A stretch of 30,299 bases of DNA, from positions 1 to 30,299 of IMG/VR virus record IMGVR_UViG_3300044675_001482, one strand, 5' to 3'. The stretch is from a virus. Below, piece after piece: positions 4,648-13,477 of the stretch. The stretch's first letter is position 1, and every line of letters begins with the position of its first letter. The position numbers and the translations under genes are program-made. The notes under the pieces are model-generated. The model had not been told where the DNA came from, searched no databases, and saw only the letters and a list, made by a program, of their open reading frames with translations.

Positions 4648-5730
4648 TCAGTAAACCCACCGGAGCCTAGGGCCGCCCTGACGGATGCCAAGATGCAAAA
4701 ACCCCTTGGGTGCGCCGTAGCCGAGGCTGTGCGGCCAGTTCTGATCGCACCAGTCCTGCACCGCGTAGATGTCGGCGCCGCTGATGTAGAAATCCACCGC
4801 ACCCACGCCGATGGCGTTGTAGAGGTGCTCCGACTGGCTGGCACCATTCACTGCGCGATTGATTGCAGGTGGGCGATAGCCACTTGTCACGATGACTGGC
4901 CGGCCGCCGAACTGCGCGCGCACCTTCTCGAGGAACTGCGCCAGCTTGGTGGCCGTGTCGCATTGGTGCTGGTGATCGAAGCGCCGCGCCTCCTGGCCGA
5001 GCGCGAACTCGCCATAGGTGATGTGCGGGGTGATCTTGAAACTGAACGGGCTCTCGGGCGTGAACATCGCCGAGACGGGGCCAGTGGTCTGCCGCTCACG
5101 ACCCCAGAGATCGCCCTCCGCGATGCGGCGCCGCTTCAGGCCGGCCTCCACGTTGGTGCCAGGGTTGCGGTAGAGCAGCAGGGCATCGGGCACGCCGGTC
5201 CAGTCCTTCTCACGCAGCCGCTTGCTGATGGTCTCGAAGCCCTTGGCGCCATAGAAGCCGGTGCCGAGGTTATAGGCAAAGCTGATCAGCGCACACTTCT
5301 GCTGGTCGGACATCTCGCCCCAGTAGGGCACGGTGGCGCGCAGCTTGGTGGCGATCCGGTCCACCTCCTGGCGGAGCAGCAGATCAGCCTCGATGGCGTT
5401 GATCTTGTCGCCGCGCCTCACCGGCCGGCCGTCACCGTAGCGGGTGGTGCCATAGCCGATCGTCCACGGCTCGCCGCCGCTGAGCGGATCAGGGTATGCC
5501 TCGAGGTGGCAGCCCTCAAAATCCTTGATGATCTTCAGCGCTGCGGCCAGGTCGGCCTGCTTGCCGTCCTGGCTCCAGATCTGAAACCATGCCCGATCGC
5601 GGCGCATTGCAGCCGCGTAGCCGTTGGTGGCGAGATCCTGCTCGAGGGTCTCGATTGCTGCGGCCTGATGGGGGAGCCCTCGGTAGAACCTAAAGAGCTG
5701 CTCCAGCGTGATCGGGGCAGGGTTGGCCAT
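4648..5730 (-). CDS. Two-domain endolysin: GH24 lysozyme plus M15 peptidase
   Basis: The product is 360 residues. A helical N-terminal segment (1-60) precedes a GH24 lysozyme domain (about 62-215) with catalytic E72 in KDFEGCHLEAYPDP, D81 and T95 in TIGYGTT; it would cut peptidoglycan glycan strands. The C-terminal domain (about 225-360) is an M15-type zinc peptidase with VTSGYRPP, SEH (H302), GVGAVDFYI (D313) and GFLHLG (H346) as ligands; it would cut peptide stems. No signal peptide is seen, so release depends on a holin. Two holin candidates lie directly upstream. An antisense open frame across this gene is a composition artefact. Confidence 0.93.
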   Translation of the reverse strand: MANPAPITLEQLFRFYRGLPHQAAAIETLEQDLATNGYAAAMRRDRAWFQIWSQDGKQADLAAALKIIKDFEGCHLEAYPDPLSGGEPWTIGYGTTRYGDGRPVRRGDKINAIEADLLLRQEVDRIATKLRATVPYWGEMSDQQKCALISFAYNLGTGFYGAKGFETISKRLREKDWTGVPDALLLYRNPGTNVEAGLKRRRIAEGDLWGRERQTTGPVSAMFTPESPFSFKITPHITYGEFALGQEARRFDHQHQCDTATKLAQFLEKVRAQFGGRPVIVTSGYRPPAINRAVNGASQSEHLYNAIGVGAVDFYISGADIYAVQDWCDQNWPHSLGYGAPKGFLHLGIRQGGPRLRWVY

Positions 5731-5733
5731 CAG

Positions 5734-5883
5734 TCAACGGCGCTTAGGGAACATCATGCGGCCGGCCTGCAGCAGCAGCTGGAGCCAGCTGTTGGAACGC
5801 AGCGGGCTGATAGCGATGATCTCAGATCCGGCAGCGATGACGATCGCAACGATGGCGGCGGTTTCAGCGTTCACAGCATCCAT
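5734..5883 (-). CDS. Small membrane protein, holin candidate
   Basis: The product is 49 residues. A single hydrophobic helix spans about 8-27 (TAAIVAIVIAAGSEIIAI) and a basic tail ends in MMFPKRR. The segment SEIIAISPLRSNSWLQLLLQ resembles, from memory, short conserved cyanophage membrane proteins. It ends 3 nt before the endolysin ATG and starts 15 nt after the previous gene. Position and topology fit a small holin or lysis accessory protein, but the assignment is by context. Confidence 0.7.
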   Translation of the reverse strand: MDAVNAETAAIVAIVIAAGSEIIAISPLRSNSWLQLLLQAGRMMFPKRR

Positions 5884-5898
5884 GCAAGTGCTCCAAGG

Positions 5899-6132
5899 TT
5901 AGGGCTTCATTTCAAGGGCACGCACACGCTGGTCCAGCTCTGCCAGCTGCGAGCGCGCGTCAGTCTTCAGTTCATCCACCGACTTGGCCATCTGTACCAG
6001 TGTGGCCTCGATCCTGGCGGACTGCACCTGCATCGAGATCAGCAGCGCCCCGATGGCCACCATGCCTGCTGCGAGTGCTGCCGGGAGGGAAGCAGCGAGC
6101 ACTCCGCCAACGGTTTTAGGTTCGTCCACCAT
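5899..6132 (-). CDS. Membrane-anchored coiled-coil protein, holin or lysis candidate
   Basis: The start at 6132 (MVDEPKTVGG) gives 77 residues; upstream ATGs in the frame (6156, 6198) would add 8 or 22 residues. A hydrophobic helix covers about 11-34 (VLAASLPAALAAGMVAIGALLI), followed by a coiled coil to the C-terminus (MAKSVDELKTDARSQLAELDQRVRALEM). One helix plus a coiled coil upstream of an endolysin is seen in XhlA-like and other phage lysis accessory proteins, although XhlA has the reverse order. It overlaps the 57-residue gene upstream by 17 nt. A holin or anti-holin role is likely but unproven. Confidence 0.75.
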   Translation of the reverse strand: MVDEPKTVGGVLAASLPAALAAGMVAIGALLISMQVQSARIEATLVQMAKSVDELKTDARSQLAELDQRVRALEMKP

Positions 6133-6289
6133 CGGGGCGCCCTGCGTCGATCCCATCGTAACGATAAAAGGGATCAGGCATCCCGCGGAGGATGGCAAGT
6201 GCTCGGCGGTAGTAGTGGTTATCCGTCTTCCCCGCAGCTTCCAGCGTGTCGCGTATGCGTCGCCAGTTTTCGCGGGTTTGGCGGTCCAT
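6116..6289 (-). CDS. Small basic hypothetical protein
   Basis: ATG at 6289 opens 57 codons ending in TAA at 6118-6116. The protein begins MDRQTRENWRRIRDTLEAAGKTDNHYYRRAL and is rich in Arg, with a likely helical N-terminal half. It starts within the stop codon of the preceding small gene (TAATG) and overlaps the next gene by 17 nt, so both ends are coupled to neighbours. No family is recognised. The tight packing is the main evidence that it is expressed. Confidence 0.65.
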   Translation of the reverse strand: MDRQTRENWRRIRDTLEAAGKTDNHYYRRALAILRGMPDPFYRYDGIDAGRPDGGRT

Positions 6290-6426
6290 TACCGGCCTTG
6301 CCCGCGGAGGGGTTTCTTCCCGCGGCGCCGTGGGCGGCTGCGAAGGCCGAAGCCTTGGCGGGAGGTTTTCGGCGGGCCGGGCTGATGCTCGAGGCGTGCG
6401 GTGCCGGTCTTGCTGCGGACTGCCAT
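6289..6426 (-). CDS. Very basic 45-residue protein of cyanophage type
   Basis: ATG at 6426 and TAA at 6291-6289 define MAVRSKTGTARLEHQPGPPK... ending in KKPLRGQGR. About a third of the residues are Arg or Lys. From memory, small proteins with the same pattern (SKTG-x-A-R-x-EHQP, then KTRQG, ending in K-rich RGQG) recur in marine cyanophages and cyanobacterial prophages; their function is unknown. It lies between the tail-fibre genes and the lysis genes, with a 3-nt gap upstream and a 1-nt overlap downstream. A nucleic-acid or virion-associated role is plausible from charge only. Confidence 0.75.
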   Translation of the reverse strand: MAVRSKTGTARLEHQPGPPKTSRQGFGLRSRPRRRGKKPLRGQGR

Positions 6427-6429
6427 GGA

Positions 6430-7224
6430 TCAGCCCTCGTACATGATGTTGATGCTGCCGGCGTCGAAGGTGTTAGCGCTGACGGTGGTGACGCGAACGC
6501 GATCAAGAACAGCAGAAAGGGTGACGTTTCCAGCGCCAAAACCGCCACCGTTCGTTGTCGAGGCCGATGTACCTATGCTGGAACTTCCAGCCCATGTATT
6601 ACCTGATACGTTGCCAAGAATGACCACACCGCCGTAGTTGTTTGCCGTGGCGGTTGAACCGCTGCATAGGATTCCAGCGGTGCTGGTAATAGCTGAAATG
6701 CTGCTGCCACCCATAGCAGCGCCGTAGCTGTTGTATCCAGAGGTGGTAAAGCCTGACGACGTGCCTAACTGCATCAAGAATGCGCTTGAGCCGTTCGTGC
6801 TGACGCCGCTGAACATCACCGTGATGCGTTTCACCCAGCTGGGGATGCCAGTGAACTCCACAGTGGTGCCGCTGGTGCTGGCCTTGGCGGTCTCCTGCAC
6901 AAGCCGCGGCTGGGTGCTGGCGTAGGTGATCACGCCGCTCATGGTGCCGCCCGCCTTGGGCAGCGCCGCATTGGCCAAGTCGTAGGCCGCCTTCACCGCG
7001 TTAGCTGTTGCCGCCTGGCTGGTGCTGGTGGATGCGGTGGTGTCGTTCAGCTGCACGATGCCAGCCGCCGACGTGCTTGCCGCCGACAGCTGGCCGGTCA
7101 GATTGGGGATGGTGATCTTCTTATTCTGGTTTGCTGCCGTCTCGGAGATGTCGATGATCGGCAGCACATCATCACTGGCCGGCGTGGTGAGCGCTGTGTA
7201 CTCCGTGATCTTGCGTGATGCCAT
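6430..7224 (-). CDS. Tail fibre protein
   Basis: The product is 264 residues. The N-terminal part includes ASRKITEYTALTTPASDDVLPI, a segment common at the base of cyanobacterial phage fibres. A region AGIVQLNDTTASTSTSQAATANAVKAAYDLANAALPKAGG (about 54-94) matches the short phage_fiber_2-type repeat of lambda-like side fibres. The C-terminal half, rich in Ser, Thr, Gly and Asn, is beta-rich (WVKRITVMFSGVSTNGSSAF) and probably forms the receptor-binding tip. Its ATG overlaps the stop of the 83-residue gene upstream. Base composition is lower in GC than in the tail core genes, as is usual for exchangeable fibre genes. Confidence 0.85.
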   Translation of the reverse strand: MASRKITEYTALTTPASDDVLPIIDISETAANQNKKITIPNLTGQLSAASTSAAGIVQLNDTTASTSTSQAATANAVKAAYDLANAALPKAGGTMSGVITYASTQPRLVQETAKASTSGTTVEFTGIPSWVKRITVMFSGVSTNGSSAFLMQLGTSSGFTTSGYNSYGAAMGGSSISAITSTAGILCSGSTATANNYGGVVILGNVSGNTWAGSSSIGTSASTTNGGGFGAGNVTLSAVLDRVRVTTVSANTFDAGSINIMYEG

Positions 7225-7475
7225 CAGCCTTCAGGTGAGGGTGCAGGAAGACCGAACAGCTCACGCAGCTCGGCGACGGACAGGCCGGCGGCCTCGAGCT
7301 TCTGCTCAGTGGTGAGCACCGGGGCAGGCTCGGGTTCGGGCGCAGGCTCGGGGGTGTTGCCTTCCTCCAGCCACGCCAGATAGGCCTGGAAGTCGGTGTT
7401 GGCGGGATCGGGTGGGATGAATGCTCCGTCTTCGGTGCGGAGGATGGTGTCGCTAGTGGTGAGTTGGTAGGTCAT
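7224..7475 (-). CDS. Small tail-fibre-region protein
   Basis: The product is 83 residues. The N-terminal half contains [31 protein letters not shown], a pattern seen in small proteins next to phage tail fibres. A Pro-Glu linker follows ([11 protein letters not shown], about 42-52), and then a short helical end ([21 protein letters not shown]). It sits between two fibre genes, 3 nt after one and overlapping the other. A fibre-assembly or hinge role is inferred from position only. Confidence 0.7.
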   Translation of the reverse strand: MTYQLTTSDTILRTEDGAFIPPDPANTDFQAYLAWLEEGNTPEPAPEPEPAPVLTTEQKLEAAGLSVAELRELFGLPAPSPEG

Positions 7476-7478
7476 GGT

Positions 7479-8849
7479 TTACAGCTCGATTGAGGCCACA
7501 TAGTGAAATACGCAGGCGCTTGTTGCGTTTGTCGAGTACACGCTTGAGTCAACGCCCGCCCGCGTTGCATTAATTCGCGCTGCGGAAGCAGTTGCGTCTC
7601 CGGTGAAACTGCCAGCGTACACATGAACCCGAGACGCGACACCCGTGTTTGGCGAATAAATGGTAATTGAAGGGGCGGCTCTTTTTGGTGTCATAAATTG
7701 AATCAGGGAGCCATGTATTCCTGAACTGTTGCCGAATGTCACGTTGCTTAGCTGGCCAACGCTATCAACGGTTCCAGGGACGGAAGAATCTGAATAGCTT
7801 TTCTCGTAATATCTCTGACACAACGCCAGCTCCTGCCCATGGCTCCTGCGCTCAAACGGGGTGGCGACGGTGCCGGGTTCGAGTTGGACATTGGAAATTG
7901 TCCATGTGCCGGAGGTCTGAGCGCCGACTGTAAAGACAATCTCGATGCCGGTTGACGCAGCAGCGGGGATGCTCATGTTTGCGCTGTAGCGCGTTACGGT
8001 GCTGTTTACTGTAAAGGTGCCGGAGGCGATTTGCGTACGGGTAGGTGATGCCAGGGTGCCGAAACTGTCGTTAGTGCTGGCGTAGTAAGCCGTCCAAGTA
8101 ACAGTAGTGAGCAGACTATTTGCCAGGCTGACGCTCAGCGTTGCCGTGGTGCCAGCCAAATCGTAGCAGTTTAAAGCTTCAATGCGCTGGCCGAAACCAA
8201 TAGATGTGCAGCTTGAAGCGCCTGTGATCCTATAAGCAGAGGAGTAGCTAAGTGTACCTGGAGTCAGAATAGCTCCCGGTATTTTCTGCCCAGTGACATT
8301 GGCTCCGGTGCAGTAGCCGTACCAGCGGTCAACGATGTAGCCCAATGCCGCGCCTGCGGTAAAAGTAACGGCGGCGCCATTAAATCGCTGATCAACATCG
8401 AGACCCCCGTTGATGATGCGGTTGCGGGTGCCAGCCAGCTGGCCGCCGTTGAGGCTGGTTGCCGTGATGCCAGCGCGGTTGGTCTGGTTGCCGTTGGCAT
8501 CCCATGCCACAGCCTGTACACCGCCGGTACTGATCGCAGCCTGGTCAGCGCCGGGGCTGTAGAAGCCGGTGTTCAGGTCGCCGGTAAACGCAACGCCGGG
8601 AGCTGATACGGTGCCGGCCTCAATCGCCAGCGTGCCATCCAGCTCGCGCAACGTGATCCATGCGCTGTTCGCCGCGTTGCGGATCTTCAGCAGGCCAGCT
8701 GTGGTGTCTGCCCAGAACTGATAGGCGTAGGTGGTGCTCGGCTCAACCGCTCCGCTGTTCTGGCTGACGATCGCCGCCAGCGCGTTGTTCAGGTCTTGCC
8801 GGAACGCCGCGCCGGATTGGTTGGCGATGTTGTAGTCGTGCTGGGCCAT
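7479..8849 (-). CDS. Tail fibre protein with C-terminal carbohydrate-binding-like region
   Basis: The product is 456 residues. The N-terminal MAQHDYNIANQSGAAFRQDLNNAL and YQFWADTTAGLLKIRN are typical of cyanobacterial phage fibre bases, as is VAFTGDLNTGFYSPGADQ (about 86-103). NRIINGGLDVDQRFNG (about 143-158) and YIVDRWYG introduce the distal beta-sandwich part, which ends with WTISNVQLEPG and ALCQRYYEKSY. These are common motifs of prophage fibres thought to bind host surface sugars. It directly follows gene J, so it is probably a side fibre. GC is lower in the C-terminal coding half (about 7500-8300), which suggests exchange of the receptor-binding part. Confidence 0.88.
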   Translation of the reverse strand: MAQHDYNIANQSGAAFRQDLNNALAAIVSQNSGAVEPSTTYAYQFWADTTAGLLKIRNAANSAWITLRELDGTLAIEAGTVSAPGVAFTGDLNTGFYSPGADQAAISTGGVQAVAWDANGNQTNRAGITATSLNGGQLAGTRNRIINGGLDVDQRFNGAAVTFTAGAALGYIVDRWYGYCTGANVTGQKIPGAILTPGTLSYSSAYRITGASSCTSIGFGQRIEALNCYDLAGTTATLSVSLANSLLTTVTWTAYYASTNDSFGTLASPTRTQIASGTFTVNSTVTRYSANMSIPAAASTGIEIVFTVGAQTSGTWTISNVQLEPGTVATPFERRSHGQELALCQRYYEKSYSDSSVPGTVDSVGQLSNVTFGNSSGIHGSLIQFMTPKRAAPSITIYSPNTGVASRVHVYAGSFTGDATASAARINATRAGVDSSVYSTNATSACVFHYVASIEL

Positions 8850-8852
8850 GCG

Positions 8853-11800
8853 TCAGGTCTCCTTGCCGTAGCCGATTGCCGTGTAGGTGAACTGGCGACT
8901 GACGGCAGTGCCGCCGCTGTTCCTGAAGATTACTTGGAATCCGGTGCGCGTCACGTCGCTGATGGCGAAGTAATCACCAGTGCCCATGTTAAGAGCCGTC
9001 AACCCCACCGCTGGCGCTTGGTAGAACGGCTCAGCGAACGTCGCGACATAGGTGGCCGCGCCGCTGTTCAGCGTGGCTGAGCGGTCCACTCGCTGCTGCA
9101 GCTCCAGCTCGGCGCCCAGTTCATCGATCACGATGTTCTGGTTTGGATCATTGGAGCTGGCGATCACCTTGAACTGGAAGGCGCGGCCGCGGATGATCGC
9201 GTTGCTGAACTCCCGCCAGTCTCGCCAGACGGGAGAGGCGCCAGGGTCGCCGTCAGTGCTGCGAACGTAGAGCGTGGCATTCACGCCATCGAGGTTGCCC
9301 TCATCCACCTCCGGCCAGGTGTCGATCTCGCCCACCTTGTCATCCCACAGCGAGGCTGGCAGGTAGGGGCGGGTAACGAAGCGGCGCCGCATGTTTACGT
9401 CGAACACGGTGCCCATGTCCCAAGTGCTGCCGAACTCGTACTCGCCGGTGGCATTCACGCCGCCCACGCTGTCAACTGATGCCAGCGCGTCCCAGTCGCC
9501 GGGGTCGGCTTCGGCCAGGATTGGATCGCCGTTCTCATCAAGGATCGGATCGCCGTTCTCATCCACGATCGGGCTGCCAGGCACCACGTCCGGCGCCATG
9601 TCATCCACGTTTTCACCGCTTGAGATGATCAGGCCATCGAGCTCAGAGCTGTAGAACATTCCGGTGACATTGCCGGAGAAGGGCGGGGTTTCCTGATCCT
9701 CTGCGTAAGTCTTGATCAACAGCCGCGGCTGCGGGGTGGGCAGGCTGACCGCCGCGGTGGTGGCCACCAACGAGCGGTTGCCGGTGTCGTCCTCGAACTT
9801 CAGGAGGTAGGTGCCATCCAGCAGCGGCACCTGCTTCTGCGTCTGGCTGCCGGCTGCAGCCGCGACGATCTCCTGGCTCTGCTCCCACGTTGCACCGCTC
9901 GCGGCAACGCTGTGGCGGATCAGCACCTTGCCGCCCAGCAGCACGTCCAGCTCGGTGGCTCGATCCCAGCTGAGGATGGCGCTGGCCTCATCGATCGGCA
10001 CAAGGTTGATGCCGCCGACGTTGGCTGGTGGCGCGGACTTGGCCTGTGCGTAAACCGTCAGCTTCGCCGGCAGCGTTGAAGACAGCAGCGCCGAGTTGAT
10101 GCTGTAAACCTCCACCTCGTAGGTGCCCTGGCCGTTGTCGAGGATCTCGAAATCAGGGCCGGCCGTGTCTTGCTCCTGCCAGTTGTTATCACCCAGCCGC
10201 CAGCGCACGCGGTAAACATCCACGCCGGCCACCGGGCGCCAGGTCAGGATGATCTTCGACAGCGCGCGGCCATTGCTGTCGTAGAGCACCTCCTCGTAAC
10301 CGAGATCAGTGGGCGGATCAGGCAGCTGGTTGAGGTTGGTGATGTCGCGCCGCTGCAGCGGGGCGCCGCGCTCGATGTAGTCGTACTTGCTGGCGTTGTA
10401 GGCCAGCGCGCTGATCGCGTATGTGGCGCCGTCCTGCTCCTGCACTGACAGCACCCGCCAGGTGGATGTCTGCAGGTCGTCGGTCTGGTAGATCCACACG
10501 CTGTTGGCGTTGGGCGCGGCGCTGAACGCAGAGCTGACGGTGATCACGCTGCCGCTGCGGCTGCTGATGGCGCGGCTCTCGACCGTGCCATTGGGCAGGA
10601 TGGCCGACAGGGTGCCGCCAGAACCCGGCAGCCCGGTGGCGTCGTCCACCGTGACCGTGGTAGTGGTTGCCGCGCTGATGCGTCCGCCGCGGCGGCTGCC
10701 CGCGCGCATCGGATCGCTGATCTCGATCACCTGGCCGGGCCGCACCATGACGCCGGCATCGATCGATGCGGTGAAGCTGGCCACCTCGCCCTCGTACTGC
10801 TCGGAATAGAGCAGCCACTCGCCGATGCGGCTGGCCTGGCCGCGGGAGGTGCAGGCAAAGGCGCTGATCTGCGTCGTCACCACGCCGTATTTGGCAATGG
10901 CCGCCTGGTCTTCCACTACCTCGTAGGCGATGTCCCGGCTGCTGAGATCCAGGTAGCTCACCACGGCCACGGTGGGGCGGGTCTTGCGGCTGCTGCCCTG
11001 ATAGCTGAAGCCTTCCTCTGAGACGTTCGCCAGCGTGAACAGGTAGGCCGAGTCTGATGGCCGATCTTGGCTGATCGTCAGTGCGCCGGTGCTCCAGTAC
11101 GGCATGGCCCGGAACACCGAGCACATGTCGTTGATCAGCTTGTAGGCCTCTTCTGCCGTCTGGATGTTGACGTTGCAGCTGAAGCGCGGCTCGTAGCCGC
11201 CGAAGCCATTAGGCACCAGCGCCGATGCGTACTGGCTCGCGGCATAGAACGCCCACTTGTCCAGCTGCGCGGCTTGGATGTGATCGCCGAAGCCGTAGCG
11301 GGTCGAGGTGAGCAGATCCCAGAGGATCCATGCCGGGTCGGAGCACCACTGCGCAGCGCCGAACGTGCCACCCCAGATGCCGGAATAGACCAGCCGGCCA
11401 GTGACCTGATCAACCGTTGCATTGTTGGGGATGCGCACCTTGATGCCACGCACCAGGTAGCTGCGCGCTGGCACTGCGCTGAACTGCTCGGCGCTGACCC
11501 GAAGCGCCACCAGTGCTGTGTTGGGATAGCGCAGCTTGGCGTAGGTGATCTCGGTGTAACTCGACCAGCTAAAGGCGTTCACCATCTTGGTGCCATCGCC
11601 ATCGTTTGTGACGCGTACCACCCGCACGTTGACGGGGAAGGCGCCCTCATTGACAGCGATCTTGTAGTCGCGCTGATAGAGATCAGCAGTGCGGCCTCGC
11701 ATGGTGTCATCCACCACGTCGGAGAAGCCGCCGCCGTTGTATTGGACCTGGATCTTCAGCCTGAGCGTGGCGCCCCTGATGTCGCCATCGTTCTGGAACT

Positions 11801-12188
11801 CCTGAAGCGCAGGGATGGAGATCGTCACCCGAACCGCATCAACGGTGGAGTCAGTGATCGTACGGGTGATCGGATTGTCCTTCTCGACGACAGTGCCGAC
11901 GCCGACTTCGTTCTCGATGTTCTTGGACAGCGGGATATAGCTCTGATCCTGCGTGCCGTTGCGCGTGTTGACTGAAACCCGCTTGAAGTTGCGCGAGCCG
12001 TCTGGGTTTTCCAGAGGCGTGTTGTTGAGGAAGATCGACTGATGGCCGTTTTTCAGCCCTTGGATCTCCCCTTCGCTGAGCACATCCAGCACGGTGACAA
12101 ACTGCCGTGAGTCGAGGCTGTCGCGATCCGTCTCAGGCTTGCGCTGTTTGCTGCCGCCGCCACCGGCGCCGATGATGCGTGTCATCAA
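8853..12188 (-). CDS. J: Tail tip / host-specificity protein J
   Basis: At 1111 residues it is close in size to lambda gpJ (1132). The N-terminal part (IIGAGGGGSKQRKPETDRDSLDS, then ATVLDVLSEGEIQGL-like residues) and TRYGFGDHIQAAQLDKWAFYAASQYA are typical of the TipJ hub domains, followed by fibronectin-like modules (about 630-860, for example PPTDLGYEEVLYDSNGR and PANVGGINLVPIDEASAILSWD). A short acidic insert near residues 875-892 holds the octapeptide DENGDPIL twice, encoded by a 24-bp tandem repeat. The end (FQVIFRNSGGTAVSRQFTYTAIGYGKE) resembles fibre tips. It closes the tail tip and contacts the host receptor. It overlaps gene I by 4 nt. Confidence 0.95.
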   Translation of the reverse strand: MMTRIIGAGGGGSKQRKPETDRDSLDSRQFVTVLDVLSEGEIQGLKNGHQSIFLNNTPLENPDGSRNFKRVSVNTRNGTQDQSYIPLSKNIENEVGVGTVVEKDNPITRTITDSTVDAVRVTISIPALQEFQNDGDIRGATLRLKIQVQYNGGGFSDVVDDTMRGRTADLYQRDYKIAVNEGAFPVNVRVVRVTNDGDGTKMVNAFSWSSYTEITYAKLRYPNTALVALRVSAEQFSAVPARSYLVRGIKVRIPNNATVDQVTGRLVYSGIWGGTFGAAQWCSDPAWILWDLLTSTRYGFGDHIQAAQLDKWAFYAASQYASALVPNGFGGYEPRFSCNVNIQTAEEAYKLINDMCSVFRAMPYWSTGALTISQDRPSDSAYLFTLANVSEEGFSYQGSSRKTRPTVAVVSYLDLSSRDIAYEVVEDQAAIAKYGVVTTQISAFACTSRGQASRIGEWLLYSEQYEGEVASFTASIDAGVMVRPGQVIEISDPMRAGSRRGGRISAATTTTVTVDDATGLPGSGGTLSAILPNGTVESRAISSRSGSVITVSSAFSAAPNANSVWIYQTDDLQTSTWRVLSVQEQDGATYAISALAYNASKYDYIERGAPLQRRDITNLNQLPDPPTDLGYEEVLYDSNGRALSKIILTWRPVAGVDVYRVRWRLGDNNWQEQDTAGPDFEILDNGQGTYEVEVYSINSALLSSTLPAKLTVYAQAKSAPPANVGGINLVPIDEASAILSWDRATELDVLLGGKVLIRHSVAASGATWEQSQEIVAAAAGSQTQKQVPLLDGTYLLKFEDDTGNRSLVATTAAVSLPTPQPRLLIKTYAEDQETPPFSGNVTGMFYSSELDGLIISSGENVDDMAPDVVPGSPIVDENGDPILDENGDPILAEADPGDWDALASVDSVGGVNATGEYEFGSTWDMGTVFDVNMRRRFVTRPYLPASLWDDKVGEIDTWPEVDEGNLDGVNATLYVRSTDGDPGASPVWRDWREFSNAIIRGRAFQFKVIASSNDPNQNIVIDELGAELELQQRVDRSATLNSGAATYVATFAEPFYQAPAVGLTALNMGTGDYFAISDVTRTGFQVIFRNSGGTAVSRQFTYTAIGYGKET

Positions 12189-12754
12189 TCAGTCCTCTCG
12201 GTGTCGATGCCAGCCGAGACAACGACCGAGCCCACCAGCGTCTCGCCGTAGACAATCGGCACGGGCACGCCGGCCCTGCTGGTCTGCTGAATGCCGCTGA
12301 AGCTGTAGGACTTGCGCGGGTCGTCCTTGCCGTCGTCGCCTGAGGGATCCTGCGGAACTGGCGTCAGCAGCTGCGCCACGCCGCCGAGCACCAGAGAGGC
12401 GCCGACGCCCACGAGCAGCTGAACGCCAAGCGCACCGATGCCAGGCACCAAGAAGCCCACGGCAAGCAGCGCAATCCCGGCAATGATCCGCCCGCCAGCA
12501 CCTGCACCCGCCAGCACCGGCACGATCTTGATCTGCTGTTGACCGGCCGGGTCGTGGATCTCCTCGAGGCTGAGATCGTAACCGCCGACGCTCACGCGGT
12601 AGTGCTGATCCGCCATGTGCTGCTCGAGCTGCGGGAAGTTGGCCACGAGAAAACGCACCGCCTCAGCCGCGGTGGCCACTTCAGCGCGGAACACTCGCCG
12701 GCCGAGAAACTTCGCCAACCTCCCGTAAACACGGATCTCGCGCAGCATGGCCAC
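12185..12754 (-). CDS. I: Tail assembly protein I
   Basis: The product is 189 residues (lambda gpI is 223). The N-terminal half (about 1-80: LREIRVYGRLAKFLGRRVFRAEV, then VRFLVANFPQLEQHMADQHYRVSVGG) has the ubiquitin-like start of the lambda gpI family. A hydrophobic Gly/Ala/Val segment (about 81-125) follows, then PQDPSGDDGKDDPRKSYSFSGIQQTSRAGVPVPIVYGE, another family mark near the C-terminus. It helps assemble the J-containing tail tip and is not known to remain in the lambda virion. It lies between K and J, the lambda order, with a 3-nt gap and a 4-nt overlap. Confidence 0.92.
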   Translation of the reverse strand: MAMLREIRVYGRLAKFLGRRVFRAEVATAAEAVRFLVANFPQLEQHMADQHYRVSVGGYDLSLEEIHDPAGQQQIKIVPVLAGAGAGGRIIAGIALLAVGFLVPGIGALGVQLLVGVGASLVLGGVAQLLTPVPQDPSGDDGKDDPRKSYSFSGIQQTSRAGVPVPIVYGETLVGSVVVSAGIDTERTD

Positions 12755-12757
12755 CGC

Positions 12758-13477
12758 TCAGCCTCCACCCATCGTAGTGAACGCGGGATGGCGTAACCTC
12801 CGGCCGGTGCTTTTCTGAAGCCAGCCGCCATAGAGGTCACGACTGCTCAGCCTGCCGCGAATGTGATGCAACAGCAGCTGATCGCCGATGTAGACGCCGC
12901 AGTGGTTCAGGCCATGGCCGGCGATGCTCATCAGCAGGAAATCACCAGCGCGCAGGTCGTCGTCTTCCTCCAGCTCGCGGAACCCTGCAGCACGCCAGCA
13001 GCCGTCAAACATCGGCGCAGCAGCGAACAGCTCAGGCGTCAGCGGTCGCTCCCAGTCGGGCAGCTGCAGGCCATGCTCGGCGTACCAGTCCCGCGCCAGC
13101 GTCCAGCAGTCGGTGATGCCCCATGCCCACTCCCTGCCGATCAGCGGCGCCTGGTGGCCCGATGGTGAGCAGCCACCCCAGCCGCCGGTCTTTGGGTTGA
13201 CGATGTGCCACGGCAGGCCGCTGCGCTCGCACGCCACCAGATCCGGCCCGCTGGGTTGCGGTGGTGTGACCGGGTGGCTGTGAACCACCGCGATGATCTC
13301 GCCGGCATCCTCTGCCGCCGCGTAGTCGTCAGGGTCGAGGATGAACTGCTCAGTGTCGGTGCAAAGGTTCCGGCATGGCCAGTAGCGCTCGCGCCCTTTA
13401 ACCACGACCACCAGGCCGCAGGCTTCGCGGGGATCCTCTGCTCTGGCGTGCTCGAGTGCTGCGCTGCGCCAGGTCAT
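12758..13477 (-). CDS. K: Tail assembly protein K: JAMM peptidase plus NlpC/P60 domain
   Basis: The product is 239 residues. The N-terminal JAMM/MPN+ metallopeptidase domain (about 1-100) shows [17 protein letters not shown] with zinc ligands H66, H68 and D79 and S76, and an upstream acidic E18. The C-terminal NlpC/P60 cysteine-peptidase domain (about 108-239) has C124 in [12 protein letters not shown] and histidines 192 (LNHCGVYIG) and 204. Both activities are kept by visible residues. In lambda-like phages K is needed for tail-tip assembly and probably opens the cell wall during infection. It overlaps gene L by 4 nt. Confidence 0.94.
   Translation of the reverse strand: MTWRSAALEHARAEDPREACGLVVVVKGRERYWPCRNLCTDTEQFILDPDDYAAAEDAGEIIAVVHSHPVTPPQPSGPDLVACERSGLPWHIVNPKTGGWGGCSPSGHQAPLIGREWAWGITDCWTLARDWYAEHGLQLPDWERPLTPELFAAAPMFDGCWRAAGFRELEEDDDLRAGDFLLMSIAGHGLNHCGVYIGDQLLLHHIRGRLSSRDLYGGWLQKSTGRRLRHPAFTTMGGG

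Noticed and set aside
4693-6606. A 637-codon open frame on the plus strand
   Set aside because: It runs antisense to the endolysin and four small lysis-region genes, has low-complexity Ala/Gly/Arg/Leu composition and no family resemblance. GC-rich third positions of the real genes keep the antisense frame open.
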